The position numbers and the translations under genes were made by a program. From Adiantum capillus-veneris (taxonomy: Eukaryota > Streptophyta > Polypodiopsida > Polypodiales > Pteridaceae): a stretch of DNA of 64,000 bases. Position 1 is the first letter of the stretch. Each line of letters begins with the position of its first letter. Below are positions 58,401 through 60,698 of the stretch, piece after piece. The stretch covers positions 125,658,470 through 125,722,469 of the forward strand of contig CM043962.1 of the NCBI GenBank assembly GCA_014529385.2, read 5' to 3'. Below the pieces are notes generated by a model. That model was given only the letters and a program-made list of their open reading frames with translations. It was not told where the DNA came from and ran no database searches.

Positions 58401-59869
58401 TGTCATAATATTTAGTAATATGCATGATGGAGCTGATGTGATTACATTGTCTTGTGGATGAGTACTTGAGTCTATAGTTTGCACTTTGCTTTATAGGTGA
58501 ATCTGAACTTTTCCCAGAATCATCTCGGATATATATGTTATTTGCTGGATTATCTTTGTTTGTGTCGAACAACGCCTTCAATATTGGAACACTGATTACG
58601 TTGTCTTGTGGATGAGGACTAGAGTCTATAATTTGCTTAGGAAAATCTGGGCTTTTCCTGAGAAGTGAGTTGACTGAATATGTGTTTTGATGTTTTTTGC
58701 GCCAGCGTAATACTACGATCATTCTTCTGGACTCTGATGGTAGTCAGTCCAAGAGTATAGCCAGGGCCTTGAAGAAGGCTGGCATTCAGGTTAAGTTTGC
58801 ATGTGTATACATGGAAATGCAATTTTAGCAATATCCTGTATTGGCTGCAGGCTGTGTCCAACCTTTGAGCTAATCACAATGCAGATCTCTTATAGAATAG
58901 ATGGAGGTTTCAAAGCGTGGGAAGCAAATGGTCTTCGTGTAAAGCAAGTAGGGCCGGAGACACCACTTACCATTATCAAGGAGGTGCACCAATAAGAACA
59001 CTACAGTTAGTTTACCTGAAAAGGTTTTACTTACCCGCTTGATGCAGATTAGTTGTTGTGCTGGCTTTGACATTGCAAGTAGACAATGCAGGAAACAGAG
59101 GCAATCCTTGATGAGGTGAAGCCGACTCCTTTTGGAATTGGAGCTGCCTCTTTGGTGAGTACATTATATGCTTTGAATGAGCTCAGCAATGAGAATCGTT
59201 TGTAATTTTTTACTTGCTTTTCAGGGAGTCTTTGCTGGTCTGTATGCATTAATTGGTGAGAAAATGTTGCAAGTCAATGAGTTATGTATTTCTGGCTGCA
59301 GCAGGCAAAGCAGATACTGTGGCAAGATGTTTAGAATTGATTTTTCCACTTGTTTGCAGAATGGGAGAAAACATTTCAGTTTCTCGGCATTGTATGCATT
59401 TGTCAGGTAGGTAACTCTTATCCAGCAGCAACAGTTATTTAGATGATTGTGCTGCTCTGAGGTGTGGATTATATTTGATTGGTACAGGTGCTATACATGC
59501 GTCTCAATTCGTATGAGAGTGCAGATGATGCCAAGAATGATTTGAAGTGAGCGCTGTTCACCAAGTAACTCAACTCGTGCTTATGATGATTGTGTGTCTA
59601 ACAGCTGCTTGTCTGAATTGTTTGGAAGGTTACTGTTACGTCCCTTCGCTCTTGCAACGCAAGGGATTGTTTGGGCAGCAGGGGCAATGGAGCCGAGCAA
59701 ACTGCAGCTAGCAACCTCACCATCAACTTCAGCCGTGCAAAACAGAGTCCTACAAGCCGCTGCTAAACATGGACCCCTACCTTCAGAAGCCGATCAAGAG
59801 CAGCAGGAAGTAGGGGATGAATCACAGGCACCAGACGCTGACGCTGACGCTCCTGTTGCGCAAGATTGA
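6586..59869 (+). CDS. Chloroplast-type rhodanese-like membrane protein, spliced gene, at least 12 exons
   Basis: Joined exons: 6586-7746, 7835-7935, 8023-8137, 8219-8296, 8388-8480, 58706-58789, 58885-58983, 59092-59154, 59225-59255, 59360-59406, 59488-59546, 59629-59869. They keep one frame and give about 723 residues. Layout: low-complexity Ser/Thr/Glu N-terminal half (about 1-385), membrane segment about 407-425, rhodanese fold about 430-560, two more hydrophobic segments about 591-608 and 613-628, hydrophilic tail. From memory, exon order and phrases (GDLSP, VDIRPE, GIPDLRR, IKNLK.VQ, GGFKAW, EWEKT, VQNRVLQAAAKH) fit the plant rhodanese group containing Arabidopsis At3g59780, related to TROL and CAS of thylakoids. 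The position equivalent to the rhodanese Cys is Asp (DSDG), so sulphurtransferase activity is unlikely. A plastid location is inferred from the family. Confidence 0.85.
8138..8218 (+). other. Probable GC-AG intron (intron 3)
   Basis: Phase 0 is needed between IRPE and DLRESEGIPDLRR. The exon 4 acceptor ACACAG is at 8213-8218. The only donor that keeps frame and matches the family pattern PE-DLR is GCAGGT at 8138, a GC donor. The GT three bases later (8142) would shift the frame to an early stop. GTAAGT at 8189 would require reading through TAA. Confidence 0.7.
8990..9990 (-). mobile_element. Decayed Ty3/gypsy gag fragment
   Basis: Minus-strand frames contain a CCHC knuckle (CYGCSEVGHILAMC, about 9045-9090). 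Upstream of it a gag-like phrase (KYEANILTAWNHLQM, about 9480-9530) resembles KRDIRAAWNHLRM in the gypsy element at 31470. Stops and frameshifts are frequent. No LTR was recognised. Confidence 0.6.
9991..10499. other. Unrecognised intron sequence
   Basis: No domain, LTR or repeat recognised. A short poly-T (about 10281-10293) is the only simple sequence. It may include the 3' UTR of LINE-B, which starts just to the right. Confidence 0.5.
10538..13253 (-). pseudogene. LINE-B ORF2: endonuclease and reverse transcriptase, frameshifted
   Basis: 13253-12456 is a 265-codon endonuclease (LMLQEHHL, GGVCMAIAE, GGDFNMLED, SRIDRFYTSD, SNHAPVILT) ending in TGA. The frame resumes at once at 12455-12201 with a helical linker, then the RT follows in pieces. 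12102-11644 has FFLEYWDLLG and LIPKEGG...WRPITILN. 11728-11387 has LLNFKKAYERVDWDFL. 11580-11209 has RQGCPLAPFLF and AEFADDSALYLDG (FADD at the catalytic YxDD position). The C-terminal 10996-10538 has LPRSQGGFGI, usual after the RT in plant L1 elements. At least four frame breaks, so inactive. Confidence 0.82.
13558..15514 (-). pseudogene. LINE-B ORF1: Pro-rich, DUF4283-like, CCHC knuckle
   Basis: From ATG 15514 the N-terminus is Pro/Ser-rich and stops at 15101. A shifted frame carries a DUF4283-like domain (VICKIIDTRPTRGEVRDLLQ, then ATKVISMSPLGIRAARAYF in 14921-14505). Then comes CFICRHMGHMAKACPC (CX2CX4HX4C, about 14520-14560). The C-terminal part at 13782-13558 (SFPLCGRDTTEWTQ to TPPDAAGCRHIVVH) is repeated in the fragment at 16945-17680. 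Several stops and frameshifts. In the family this protein binds the LINE RNA. Confidence 0.75.
15516..16135 (-). mobile_element. Ty3/gypsy 5' end fragment (LTR plus start of gag)
   Basis: A degenerate initiator-Met primer site (TGGTATCATAG on the minus strand, about 15700-15710) follows a TTACAG LTR end, as in the complete gypsy element at 30370. Downstream on the minus strand a short gag start (MDSDEESDRTHERE, ATG near 15643) resembles the start of the gag at 40955-42390. The LTR-like part (15711-16135) shares phrases with the LTR at 40400-40800 (AGCCCCRAAAGC, GCCACATC). LINE-B begins immediately left of the gag remnant. Confidence 0.6.
16136..16944. other. Unrecognised segment with a (CA)n tract
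   Basis: (CA)n at about 16508-16534. The plus strand from 16580 to 16940 has short Lys/Arg-rich open stretches without a recognised domain. It could be an old DNA-transposon gene split by the LINE-B fragment (see 17681-18270), but I have no motif to support that. Confidence 0.4.
16945..17680 (-). mobile_element. LINE-B ORF1 fragment, second copy
   Basis: Minus-strand open stretch (ending at 16947) with Pro/Ser-rich sequence followed by FSFPLCGRDQSEWTLDSVLEW and TPPDAAGCIHIVVH, matching LINE-B ORF1 at 13558-13782. Only the C-terminal half of ORF1 is present, with no knuckle, endonuclease or RT. Confidence 0.75.
17681..18270 (+). other. Possible 3' end of an unknown gene or transposase
   Basis: A plus-strand frame ends at TAG about 17859 with a very acidic tail (EEVENEEGDDSQDFDCLSLE). 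AT-rich, UTR-like sequence with AATATAATGG follows to 18270. Such tails occur on some plant transposases but are not diagnostic. No upstream domain can be joined. Confidence 0.3.
18298..20825 (-). pseudogene. Gypsy pol remnant: protease, RT, RNase H, integrase
   Basis: 20825-20577 is protease-like (ERCDIILGMPWH). 19840-19631 is the RT end (INAKKSEFF, YLGHKVS, DPTKIEVVQDWP, VRSFLGLC). 19519-19328 is the RNase H start (FEVQCDASRDCIGAVLNQE). 18840-18640 is the integrase zinc end and core (YFFWPSLK, WESTAMDIITDLP). 18483-18298 has AYHPQTHGRSEIAN. The RT palm between about 19850 and 20570 is badly broken. Confidence 0.78.
20946..21658 (-). pseudogene. Gypsy gag remnant, central and C-terminal part
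   Basis: Minus-strand frames give RYTLQKISNEDKMRKFEASL and LRKSMKVYSHDTLQRMMEST, typical of plant gypsy gag, then a knuckle-like CFYYREKAHTKPYC with the second Cys replaced by Tyr. Another frame at 21582-21379 covers the preceding gag part, so at least one frameshift is present. The copia element interrupts it at 21658. Confidence 0.7.
21654..21658. other. Target-site duplication CAACT, left copy
   Basis: CAACT directly left of the copia LTR. The same five bases follow the right LTR at 27380-27384, marking the insertion. Confidence 0.85.
21659..21991 (-). repeat. Copia 3' LTR
   Basis: Begins TGAAGTGCTAGAGG and ends GACCCAACA on the plus strand. It contains an internal (GA)n of about 85 bases (21704-21788). 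Outside the tract only about four substitutions and one small indel separate it from the other LTR. The purine tract AAGTGGGAGGT (minus strand, 21992-22004) adjoins it. Confidence 0.92.
22023..24264 (-). pseudogene. Copia pol, second part: integrase end, reverse transcriptase, RNase H
   Basis: Integrase resumes with HGIKRELTAPYNPLSNGVAE (catalytic Glu) and FGCEAFVHVP. The RT follows with NKWVYKIK, KARLVAKGYAQKEGIDF, MDVITAFLHGDLDEELYM and LKQAPRQWYKKF. It jumps from CLYTKK straight to ARLLFLSQNKYIKKVLERFN (about 22845): the segment carrying the catalytic YVDD is missing in frame. RNase H (SDMAGDLDTRKSTSGY, SLS-like TTKAEYI) ends in a frameshift near 22220 and continues in another frame to 22023 (NAMFHARTEHIDVRYHFIR). 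Confidence 0.88.
24221..26065 (-). pseudogene. Copia gag-protease-integrase, first part of the polyprotein
   Basis: 614 codons from ATG 26065. Gag starts MASNVSTSSSESKSL and has the usual DLWKEIM and LDTAHAIWQKL blocks, a basic stretch and a CCHC knuckle (CYQCGRKGHKKPNC, about 25310-25360). Protease has WIVDSGASFHVT (about 25020-25035). The pre-integrase domain has ELWHKRLGHMSEKGL. The integrase core runs to TDNGGEYVSREF. The frame then breaks in a run of A (minus-strand T) at about 24227-24234, and the other frame takes over at 24264. It is otherwise open. Confidence 0.9.
26066..27066 (-). other. Copia 5' leader with tRNA-iMet primer binding site
   Basis: About 1 kb without a credible ORF between the 5' LTR and gag, with repeated AAATTTCAG-like phrases. 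The primer site TGGTATCAGAGC (minus strand) is at 27052-27063, three bases inside the LTR. It is complementary to the 3' end of initiator Met tRNA, the usual copia primer. Confidence 0.85.
27067..27379 (-). repeat. Copia 5' LTR
   Basis: Partner of 21659-21991, with the same TG start and GACCCAACA end. Its (GA)n is shorter (about 27114-27178, roughly 65 bases), so the length difference lies mainly in the microsatellite. Flanked on the right by CAACT (27380-27384). Confidence 0.92.
27758..28225 (-). pseudogene. Gypsy gag, N-terminal part
   Basis: Lys/Ser-rich start, then DVKFDSYIGRRNVSKALSFI and FEVAFVNGNFTEKSKLHHVG. This aligns with the gag of the plus-strand element (IKFDTFQD near 31240 and KALSFIQQFDIAFAGG near 31270). 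27385-27757 is the continuation but is not readable as gag. Primer site TGGTATCAGAGC lies upstream at 28479-28490 (minus strand). Confidence 0.65.
28491..29106 (-). repeat. Probable 5' LTR of the split gypsy element
   Basis: Directly outside the primer site at 28479-28490. No ORF is credible. The outer boundary cannot be fixed because no partner LTR was found in the window. Confidence 0.45.
29107..29157. repeat. (GAA)n microsatellite
   Basis: About 17 GAA units. On the minus strand it is (CTT)n and forms the 3' tail of the first SINE-like unit. Confidence 0.95.
29158..29540 (-). mobile_element. tRNA-derived SINE-like element, tandem duplication of about 193 bp
   Basis: Two imperfect copies (about 29150-29342 and 29343-29535), with the start of a third motif after. 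On the minus strand each has an A-box-like GTGGTAGATTGG (29450-29461 in the second copy) and a B-box-like GAGTTCAACTCC (29406-29417), about 35 bases apart. A shared body ends GTTAAAACTCTCTTCTTC and then a pyrimidine tail. Another copy of the family in the opposite orientation lies at 59915-60023. (CA)n tracts near 29321 and 29511 lie on the 5' side of each unit. Confidence 0.6.
29564..29746 (-). mobile_element. LINE-A 3' end remnant bracketed by TC tracts
   Basis: 29600-29684 shares CGACCTATGAGACAAAATCG and TTTATTAACGTCTAC with the LINE-A 3' UTR at 29747-29832 (TATTAACATCTACAAAAGGC, GACCTATGAGACCAAC). On the minus strand its 3' end is followed by (CTTT)n and (CT)n (29564-29598). Its 5' side meets the 62-base (TC)n at 29685-29746. 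Confidence 0.65.
29747..29832 (-). mobile_element. LINE-A copy 3, last part of the 3' UTR
   Basis: This piece is cut off from copy 3 (36305-39405) by the gypsy insertion. GACCTATGAGACCAACAAGGTAC resembles the 3' UTR of copy 2 (TTTGAGACCAACGGTAC, 4648-4664). It ends at the (GA)n tract on its left, i.e. (TC)n in LINE sense. Confidence 0.7.
29838..30370 (+). repeat. 5' LTR of the 6.5-kb gypsy element
   Basis: 533 bases, TGTCAC...GTTACA. It matches 35757-36299 closely from AACCCTAATTTCTGCC onward. A minus-strand relative of this LTR is recognisable at 40400-40800 (shared GGCGCCxxT and ACAAGGGAT phrases). Confidence 0.92.
30444..32096 (+). pseudogene. Gypsy gag, with stops and a frameshift
   Basis: ATG 30444 opens MASGND, followed at once by TAG. 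A second TAG interrupts EEV*MEW. A Ser/Asp-rich acidic stretch (30930-31000) precedes IKFDTFQDTQML. The frame shifts near 31270 into the capsid-like region (KALSFIQQFDIAFAGGGYSE, NARTWWSTLLL, AAWNHLRMTKKDTI). TAG at about 31768, then CFGCGEQGHISAKC (CCHC, about 31870-31912). It packages the element RNA in intact copies. Confidence 0.85.
32097..32513 (+). pseudogene. Gypsy protease region, broken
   Basis: Frames here give short pieces between the gag knuckle and RT where the aspartic protease should be (for example LELAARFGITPDRL-like). No intact D(S/T)G motif was found. Frame breaks are frequent. Confidence 0.5.
32514..33980 (+). CDS. Gypsy reverse transcriptase and RNase H, open frame
   Basis: 488 codons (ORF opens upstream of the RT proper). 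RT: LKKDGSWRMCIDYSALNKIT, SRIDLKSGYHHIRI, TTFGLFEFLVMPFGL and the catalytic FLDDIIVFS. RNase H: VYCDACGRSLG, YEKELLAVIHAL and FTDDQSLRYF. It ends MKKTMLCVT at TAG 33980, just before the integrase zinc end. This is the best-preserved coding block of the element. Confidence 0.92.
   Translation: MLFKGLEDQTIDLIPGSTPPNRPPYRVSRVQNENIMNPVKDLLEKGLVQPSTSPYCSPVLLVLKKDGSWRMCIDYSALNKITIKNRFLIPRIDDILDRLQGSSCFSRIDLKSGYHHIRIAPGDVYKTAFRTTFGLFEFLVMPFGLTNAPATFNRMMDRIFREYRLFVGTFLDDIIVFSKNEAEHRDHLLQVFQALRDHTLVINAKKSEFFLPEIHFLGHIVSAAGVQMDPAKIETIRDWPDLRNVHEVRSFLGLCSYYRRFIRKFAEVASPLHTLTQKGVPFSWGPTEVTAFRTLKEKLTTGPILTLPDLQKSFEVYCDACGRSLGVVLMQEGHVIAYESRLFSRPEMTAQIYEKELLAVIHALTQWRHYLLGAVFTVFTDDQSLRYFLSQKQLLEKQMRWANILSEFHFQIVHVQGQKNVVADALSWKSLVLAVSAIHHRSFEDMVDQYATDTDFADIFTRIRDGETVAGYSLREGYLMKKTMLCVT
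33981..35170 (+). pseudogene. Gypsy integrase with internal deletion, plus chromodomain-like tail
   Basis: 33984-34178: HRGIATTMKGVERYFFGP and CLVCQKVKFDRHK (zinc end). The next stretch goes from WISF to an IVSDRDPRFMSLFW core, losing the part that normally carries the first catalytic Asp. 34381-34601 has LQTDGQFEIAN (Glu lies in the GQxE position) and WKKNLPLVEFAYNN. 34739-35071 is the C-terminal region (ILVHEQILAHNDTKKGKVRRRFLV). After a TAG it continues FKNFHVFDAKWMEEEDL, a chromodomain-like fold that in chromoviruses guides insertion. Confidence 0.82.
35757..36299 (+). repeat. 3' LTR of the 6.5-kb gypsy element
   Basis: 543 bases, partner of 29838-30370. The slight length difference comes mainly from A-runs near 35935-35950 and a longer GA stretch near 35961. 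GTCTG follows at 36300-36304. Confidence 0.92.
36305..39405 (-). mobile_element. LINE-A copy 3, 5'-truncated and frameshifted
   Basis: On the minus strand it begins inside the endonuclease (LTILNGLKRFPAADRFTCFP, 39405) and runs through RT to the 3' UTR, which continues at 29832-29747 beyond the gypsy insertion. Recognised pieces: STVDYIMATPSF, PGNYRTIVIGHTLARLYASI (38629-38345), FVDFGKAFDTVPRARL (38400-38170), GVKQRCPLSPTLFGMYVDEA and LLLYDDDIVLI (38330-37809, YDDD where YADD is expected). C-terminal CCHC finger (CHVCHREPKIELHYICYC) near 36930-36985. Many frame breaks. Confidence 0.87.
39411..39517. repeat. (CA)n followed by (GA)n
   Basis: (CA)n about 39411-39432 then (GA)n to 39517. It abuts the 5' truncation point of LINE-A copy 3, so in LINE sense the order is (TC)n, (TG)n, LINE. 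Confidence 0.95.
39518..40338. other. Unrecognised intron sequence
   Basis: About 820 bases with no ORF, LTR or repeat I can identify. It lies between two GA tracts and could be original intron or an old TE. Confidence 0.5.
40339..40398. repeat. (GA)n microsatellite
   Basis: About 30 GA units, next to the LTR-like sequence that starts at about 40400. Confidence 0.95.
40399..42500 (-). mobile_element. Ty3/gypsy remnant: LTR plus gag with pol missing
   Basis: 40400-40830 aligns in reverse orientation with the LTR of the 6.5-kb gypsy (GGCGCCCCT, TATTTCTTTxTTAT, AGACTCTGCATCTAGATCC). Gag at 41551-40955 (ENAEAWWSPLLLHTEAPKKW, KHHLRMNKKDTLDDSCQRF, GFPKEIRLYYLQKKSDSI) is followed directly by the LTR, so protease, RT and integrase are absent. 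The gag N-terminus (MGSHGESDRDG) is near 42390, with a degraded primer site near 42435-42447. Frames are broken at 41560, 41720 and beyond. Confidence 0.75.
42601..42760 (+). repeat. 80-bp tandem duplication
   Basis: Copies 42601-42680 and 42681-42760 both begin TATGCATG and end CTTTGGA, with about four differences. The second copy reads into the integrase remnant downstream. Confidence 0.85.
43550..44123 (+). repeat. 5' LTR of the 9.85-kb element
   Basis: 574 bases, ends CCGCGCTACA. The sequence just inside (GGTGCTCTCATTTTGGCGATCA) holds TGGCGATCACGGTGGGACC, resembling the TGGCGCC-type primer site of Tat/Athila elements, not the initiator Met site seen in the other elements here. Confidence 0.9.
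44571..46458 (+). pseudogene. Gag of the 9.85-kb element, three zinc knuckles
   Basis: Likely start ATG 44571 (MVSSRSPLTSS). A capsid-like region (ITFPNFKG-type NIKFPNFKGLSSEDADDH, SWADLRQQFCAAFRPGDYQE) is interrupted by adjacent TAA TAA at 44952-44957, after which the same frame stays open to 45914. A coiled stretch (LRRELEALKLQRAL) precedes CSSCRSPGHPPQDC and CHFCEKSGHEDKDC. After a frameshift near 45745 come CYRCGEYGHYQSKC and CRHCPELKDHYGEDC. The exact number of true knuckles is uncertain since spacing varies. Confidence 0.85.
46397..48505 (+). CDS. Protease and reverse transcriptase of the 9.85-kb element
   Basis: 702-codon open frame overlapping gag by 62 bases in another frame. Protease: GQSFSGVIVDGGSGINLMP (D-G-G in place of DSG/DTG), ILGRPWL-like LLIGRPWLRH. 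A long acidic linker follows. RT: LSPMVIAPKKQSNKIRVGVD, YRALNKVTIPD, SFMDGFSGYNQL, TRMSFGLKNAPPSFNR and the catalytic FIDDFSTFS. It stops at 48505 just after the RT thumb (PDPEKIVAI), a probable mutation because RNase H follows in another frame. Confidence 0.88.
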   Translation: MKNTFQQVSLYGMLRLDATLRSDTLSIIQSLYPGTGPSGGHLPVQPLESYMISYPAAPLTDYKSPRLTVSILGQSFSGVIVDGGSGINLMPEFTMSALGLQPTRPAPFIVTLADQRTVYPVGIVEKVPLKVQDFTFSLDFVVVSLPQVEGGFPLLIGRPWLRHTQALHDWGNDAMWIPTPGSQMQPIRLEGGMDPVAQHSSLTVQSNPDPEQPIPPDGSDEDLLQWLEATTSMPCYMVSTQNLPVLRVTLSLQNPQEDTVQSPTADSITVEEVSVSAPNSHASNDPPMEALGLGEPITHHRRGKKSPLHALTKDFPLPGASPKSDPLQKHSVMSFASEDLPFEELPQGWLQEEYAEFPIDQTPAHDVLKLQEAAHLSSSEAPSPATPPDPVREVNLGDPDNPQHVLLAAWLWEHPALLNQVVSFIHSFKDVFAWSYKDLEGIPPELGVHTIPLVEGVKPVRGRAYKLNPKYAEAVKAELEKMQEAGIIVPVEHSEWLSPMVIAPKKQSNKIRVGVDYRALNKVTIPDGFPTPFTERVLEDVAGHVLYSFMDGFSGYNQLGIHPGDQLKTAFVTPWGIFIYTRMSFGLKNAPPSFNRAVYLIFCPLLTNHLRIFIDDFSTFSGAQCSTPVENLEEHLAQLSTVFLRCREARLKLNPNKCHFLVTEDTLLGHVVSAKGLAPDPEKIVAILKLPPPINPKGYRAL
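48550..50376 (+). pseudogene. RNase H and integrase of the 9.85-kb element, two TAG stops
   Basis: RNase H: FHVHTDASQLAVGAVL, STTEREGLAIVYAL, VITDHHALRYLL. TAG at 49246-49248, then the integrase zinc end (HYPGHITAQKILQCGLWWPY, CDVCQRCG). A second TAG at about 49480. The integrase core from 49507 has WGIDFVGPI (first Asp), TSDRGSHF (second Asp) and YPRANGQAESTN (Glu), with the later part in the same frame to TAA 50305. Only two nonsense codons break the frame from 48550. Confidence 0.87.
50377..51105 (+). other. Spacer between integrase and the C-rich repeat
   Basis: No recognised ORF. Short phrases such as AACTCAGTT and CTTAGACCCTCTCC are not diagnostic. It belongs to the internal region of the 9.85-kb element. 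Confidence 0.6.
51106..51690 (+). repeat. C-rich minisatellite of CCCTCG/CCCTAG-type hexamers
   Basis: Over 550 bases dominated by CCCTCGCC, CCCTAGCC and CCTAACCCT. The minus strand is G-rich with many GGG runs and could form G-quadruplexes. Units resemble variant telomere repeats (CCCTAA) but are mixed. It lies between pol and ORF3 of the 9.85-kb element. Confidence 0.9.
51896..52760 (+). pseudogene. ORF3 of the 9.85-kb element: coiled-coil, Gln/Pro-rich protein
   Basis: Between pol and the 3' LTR an open frame without stops covers 51819-52760. In that frame the first ATG is at about 52024. A better-placed ATG (51896, MVRTRNREKHLQ) is in another frame, so a frameshift near 51955 is likely. 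A helical N-terminal part (EADRRAISTIINAAL, DRIRILTQQVVDLKH) has a short CPSCAKYQ motif. The C-terminal third is Pro/Gln/Tyr-rich with seven Pro near the end. No domain is recognised. The position is that of env-like or extra ORFs in Tat/Athila-type elements, but no signal peptide or membrane span is visible. Confidence 0.6.
52827..53400 (+). repeat. 3' LTR of the 9.85-kb element
   Basis: 574 bases, TGTAGC...GCTACA intact at both ends. Followed by GCTCT (53401-53405), the second copy of the target duplication. Confidence 0.92.
53846..55522 (-). mobile_element. Ty3/gypsy pol remnant: RT thumb, RNase H, integrase
   Basis: Minus-strand order from right: RT end (DPAKVEAIKTWPDLKTVHNV, SYYRRFITNFGERA; 55520-55297), RNase H (LCDACGNSIGAMLMQDGQVV, YEKELLAVIHAL, TDHQTLRYFLTQ; 55268-54990), integrase zinc end and core (GHRGIDPKVKAVETFFYWP, CLICQKVKFDRQKAPW, WESIAMDFIFDLPRT; 54716-54342) and integrase C-terminal pieces to about 53854. 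Frames break between blocks. Fused on the right to copia sequence. Confidence 0.82.
55523..56880 (-). mobile_element. Ty1/copia remnant: gag, protease, start of pre-integrase
   Basis: Minus strand: gag N-terminal half (ALLIA-type INIASLLIAVPL, AKAMATIHLHLTESVFFAIM, LKDLWESLCSARESKS; 56859-56461), a degraded knuckle (CYHYHKKGHLKCGC, about 56020-56060), protease (WIIDSSASFHVTPHTEWFSS; 55878-55678, Gly of DSG replaced by Ser) and LQNGTQFVLKNVRHLLGLT. Then the frame passes into gypsy RT at about 55522. Confidence 0.75.
56330..56555 (-). repeat. Tandem duplication of about 125 bp inside copia gag
   Basis: Both copies contain AGCTACCTTCCTTCATG and GAGGCACTCTTGCTCTCCC followed by GCAGAACATAGGCTCTCCCAC (about 56338-56440 and 56460-56552), with moderate divergence. 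Confidence 0.75.
56881..58208. other. Unrecognised sequence
   Basis: About 1.3 kb with overlapping open stretches on both strands (57302-57700 minus and 57320-57685 plus), which usually means base composition, not genes. Cys/His-rich translations have no recognised domain. No LTR or target duplication was found. Confidence 0.5.
58706..59869 (+). CDS. Rhodanese-like gene, exons 6-12 (rest of the rhodanese fold and membrane-anchored C-terminus)
   Basis: Exon 6 (58706-58789): RNTTIILLDSDGSQSKSIAR, with Asp at the rhodanese Cys position. Exon 7 (58885-58983): ISYRIDGGFKAWEANGLRVK. Exon 8 (59092-59154): ETEAILDEVKPTPFGIGAAS. Exon 9 (59225-59255) and exon 10 (59360-59406) join in phase 1 to give GVFAGLYALIEWEKTFQFLG. 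Exon 11 (59488-59546) joins exon 12 in phase 2 (KNDLK-LLLRPFALATQG). Exon 12 (59629-59869) ends in TGA after VAQD. All introns show GT-AG; the exon 7 donor GTGCAC is weak. Confidence 0.85.
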
Positions 59870-59914
59870 ATTTGCATTTGCAGGACCACCCTGTGATATT
59901 GCTTCTTGGATGTA

Positions 59915-60020
59915 AAAATTGTCTGGTTTGGTAGATAGATTGTTTATGCCATTTCCCTCTTGAATAACACGTCTTGAGTTCAAATCTGGTCGGATAGATC
60001 TTTGAGGTCACTTAAGTTAA

Positions 60021-60023
<3 letters not shown>
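59915..60023 (+). mobile_element. SINE-like element, third copy, in the 3' flank of the gene
   Basis: Plus-strand match to the duplicated element at 29158-29540: GCCATTTCCCTCTTGAATAACA, GTCTTGAGTTCAA, GATAGATCTTTGAGGTCACTTA and GTTAAAA before the tail. A-box-like TGGTAGATAGATTG (59929-59942) and B-box GAGTTCAAATC (59976-59986). It begins about 45 bases after the gene stop, so it may form part of the 3' UTR. It runs straight into (TC)n. Confidence 0.6.

Positions 60024-60052
<29 letters not shown>
60024..60052. repeat. (TC)n tract
   Basis: About 14 TC units between the SINE-like copy and the C-rich leader of LINE-A copy 4, in the same sense as both. Confidence 0.95.
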
Positions 60053-60055
<3 letters not shown>

Positions 60056-60291
60056 GCGGGTCTCCCTGCACCTGCGCACCTGCCTCTGCCGTGCACCTGC
60101 GCGCGTGCTCCCAGCCCTGCACCCCTGTGCGTGCTCGCGCTCTGCCTGCAGCCCCCTCGCTTGCTCCCGCTCTATCTCTCCCCCTGCGCTGCCCCGCCCC
60201 CCCTCGTGCTGCCTCTGCAGCCCCACCTCCTCCTCACGCGCCTCTCCCCGCTCCACGCCCCCCCCCCCCCCGCGCCTCTCCCCGCTCCACG

Positions 60292-60331
<40 letters not shown>

Positions 60332-60393
60332 ACACGCTGCCCTCTTCTACGCGTAGGATGCCCCCCCTTCTCTTTCTACACCTAGGATGTCCC

Positions 60394-60431
<38 letters not shown>

Positions 60432-60477
60432 ACACGCTGCCCTCTTCTACGCGTAGGATGCCCCCCCTTCTCTTTCT

Positions 60478-60521
<44 letters not shown>

Positions 60522-60530
60522 ACAACAGTG
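60053..60530 (+). repeat. C-rich leader with three poly-C runs
   Basis: CACCTGCG-rich sequence, then a tandem unit (GACACGCTGCCCTCTTCTAC, GCGTAGGATG, CCTTCTCTTTCTAC) separated by poly-C runs at about 60294-60330, 60397-60430 and 60479-60519. Proline-rich translations are by-products. It probably belongs to the 5' leader of LINE-A copy 4. Confidence 0.8.
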
Positions 60531-60698
60531 CTCCTGCTGGCTGCTGCTCCACTGCAGCACCACCCGCTTGTAGCTGCGGCTTCACAGGTCGACCCACACA
60601 CCGTTACGCACACACTTAATCGAGCATTCCGAAGAGCCCGGCAGGAAATTACAGGAAACTCAAAAATTGCAGACCTCGTTTCTGGCGGCGACCAAGCA

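Larger units (their letters stand above)
8481..58705 (+). other. 50.2-kb intron of the rhodanese-like gene, filled with nested retrotransposons
   Basis: Donor GTAAGC directly follows exon 5 (IKNLKNVQ). Acceptor TTTTTTGCGCCAG at 58693-58705 precedes exon 6 (RNTTIILLDSDG). Both sides are phase 0, and the joined peptide runs straight through the rhodanese core. Non-TE intron sequence remains only near the ends (about 8481-8990 and 58209-58705). Within 58209-58705 a short phrase (GATTACNTTGTCTTGTGGAT) is repeated near 58440 and 58592. Confidence 0.85.
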
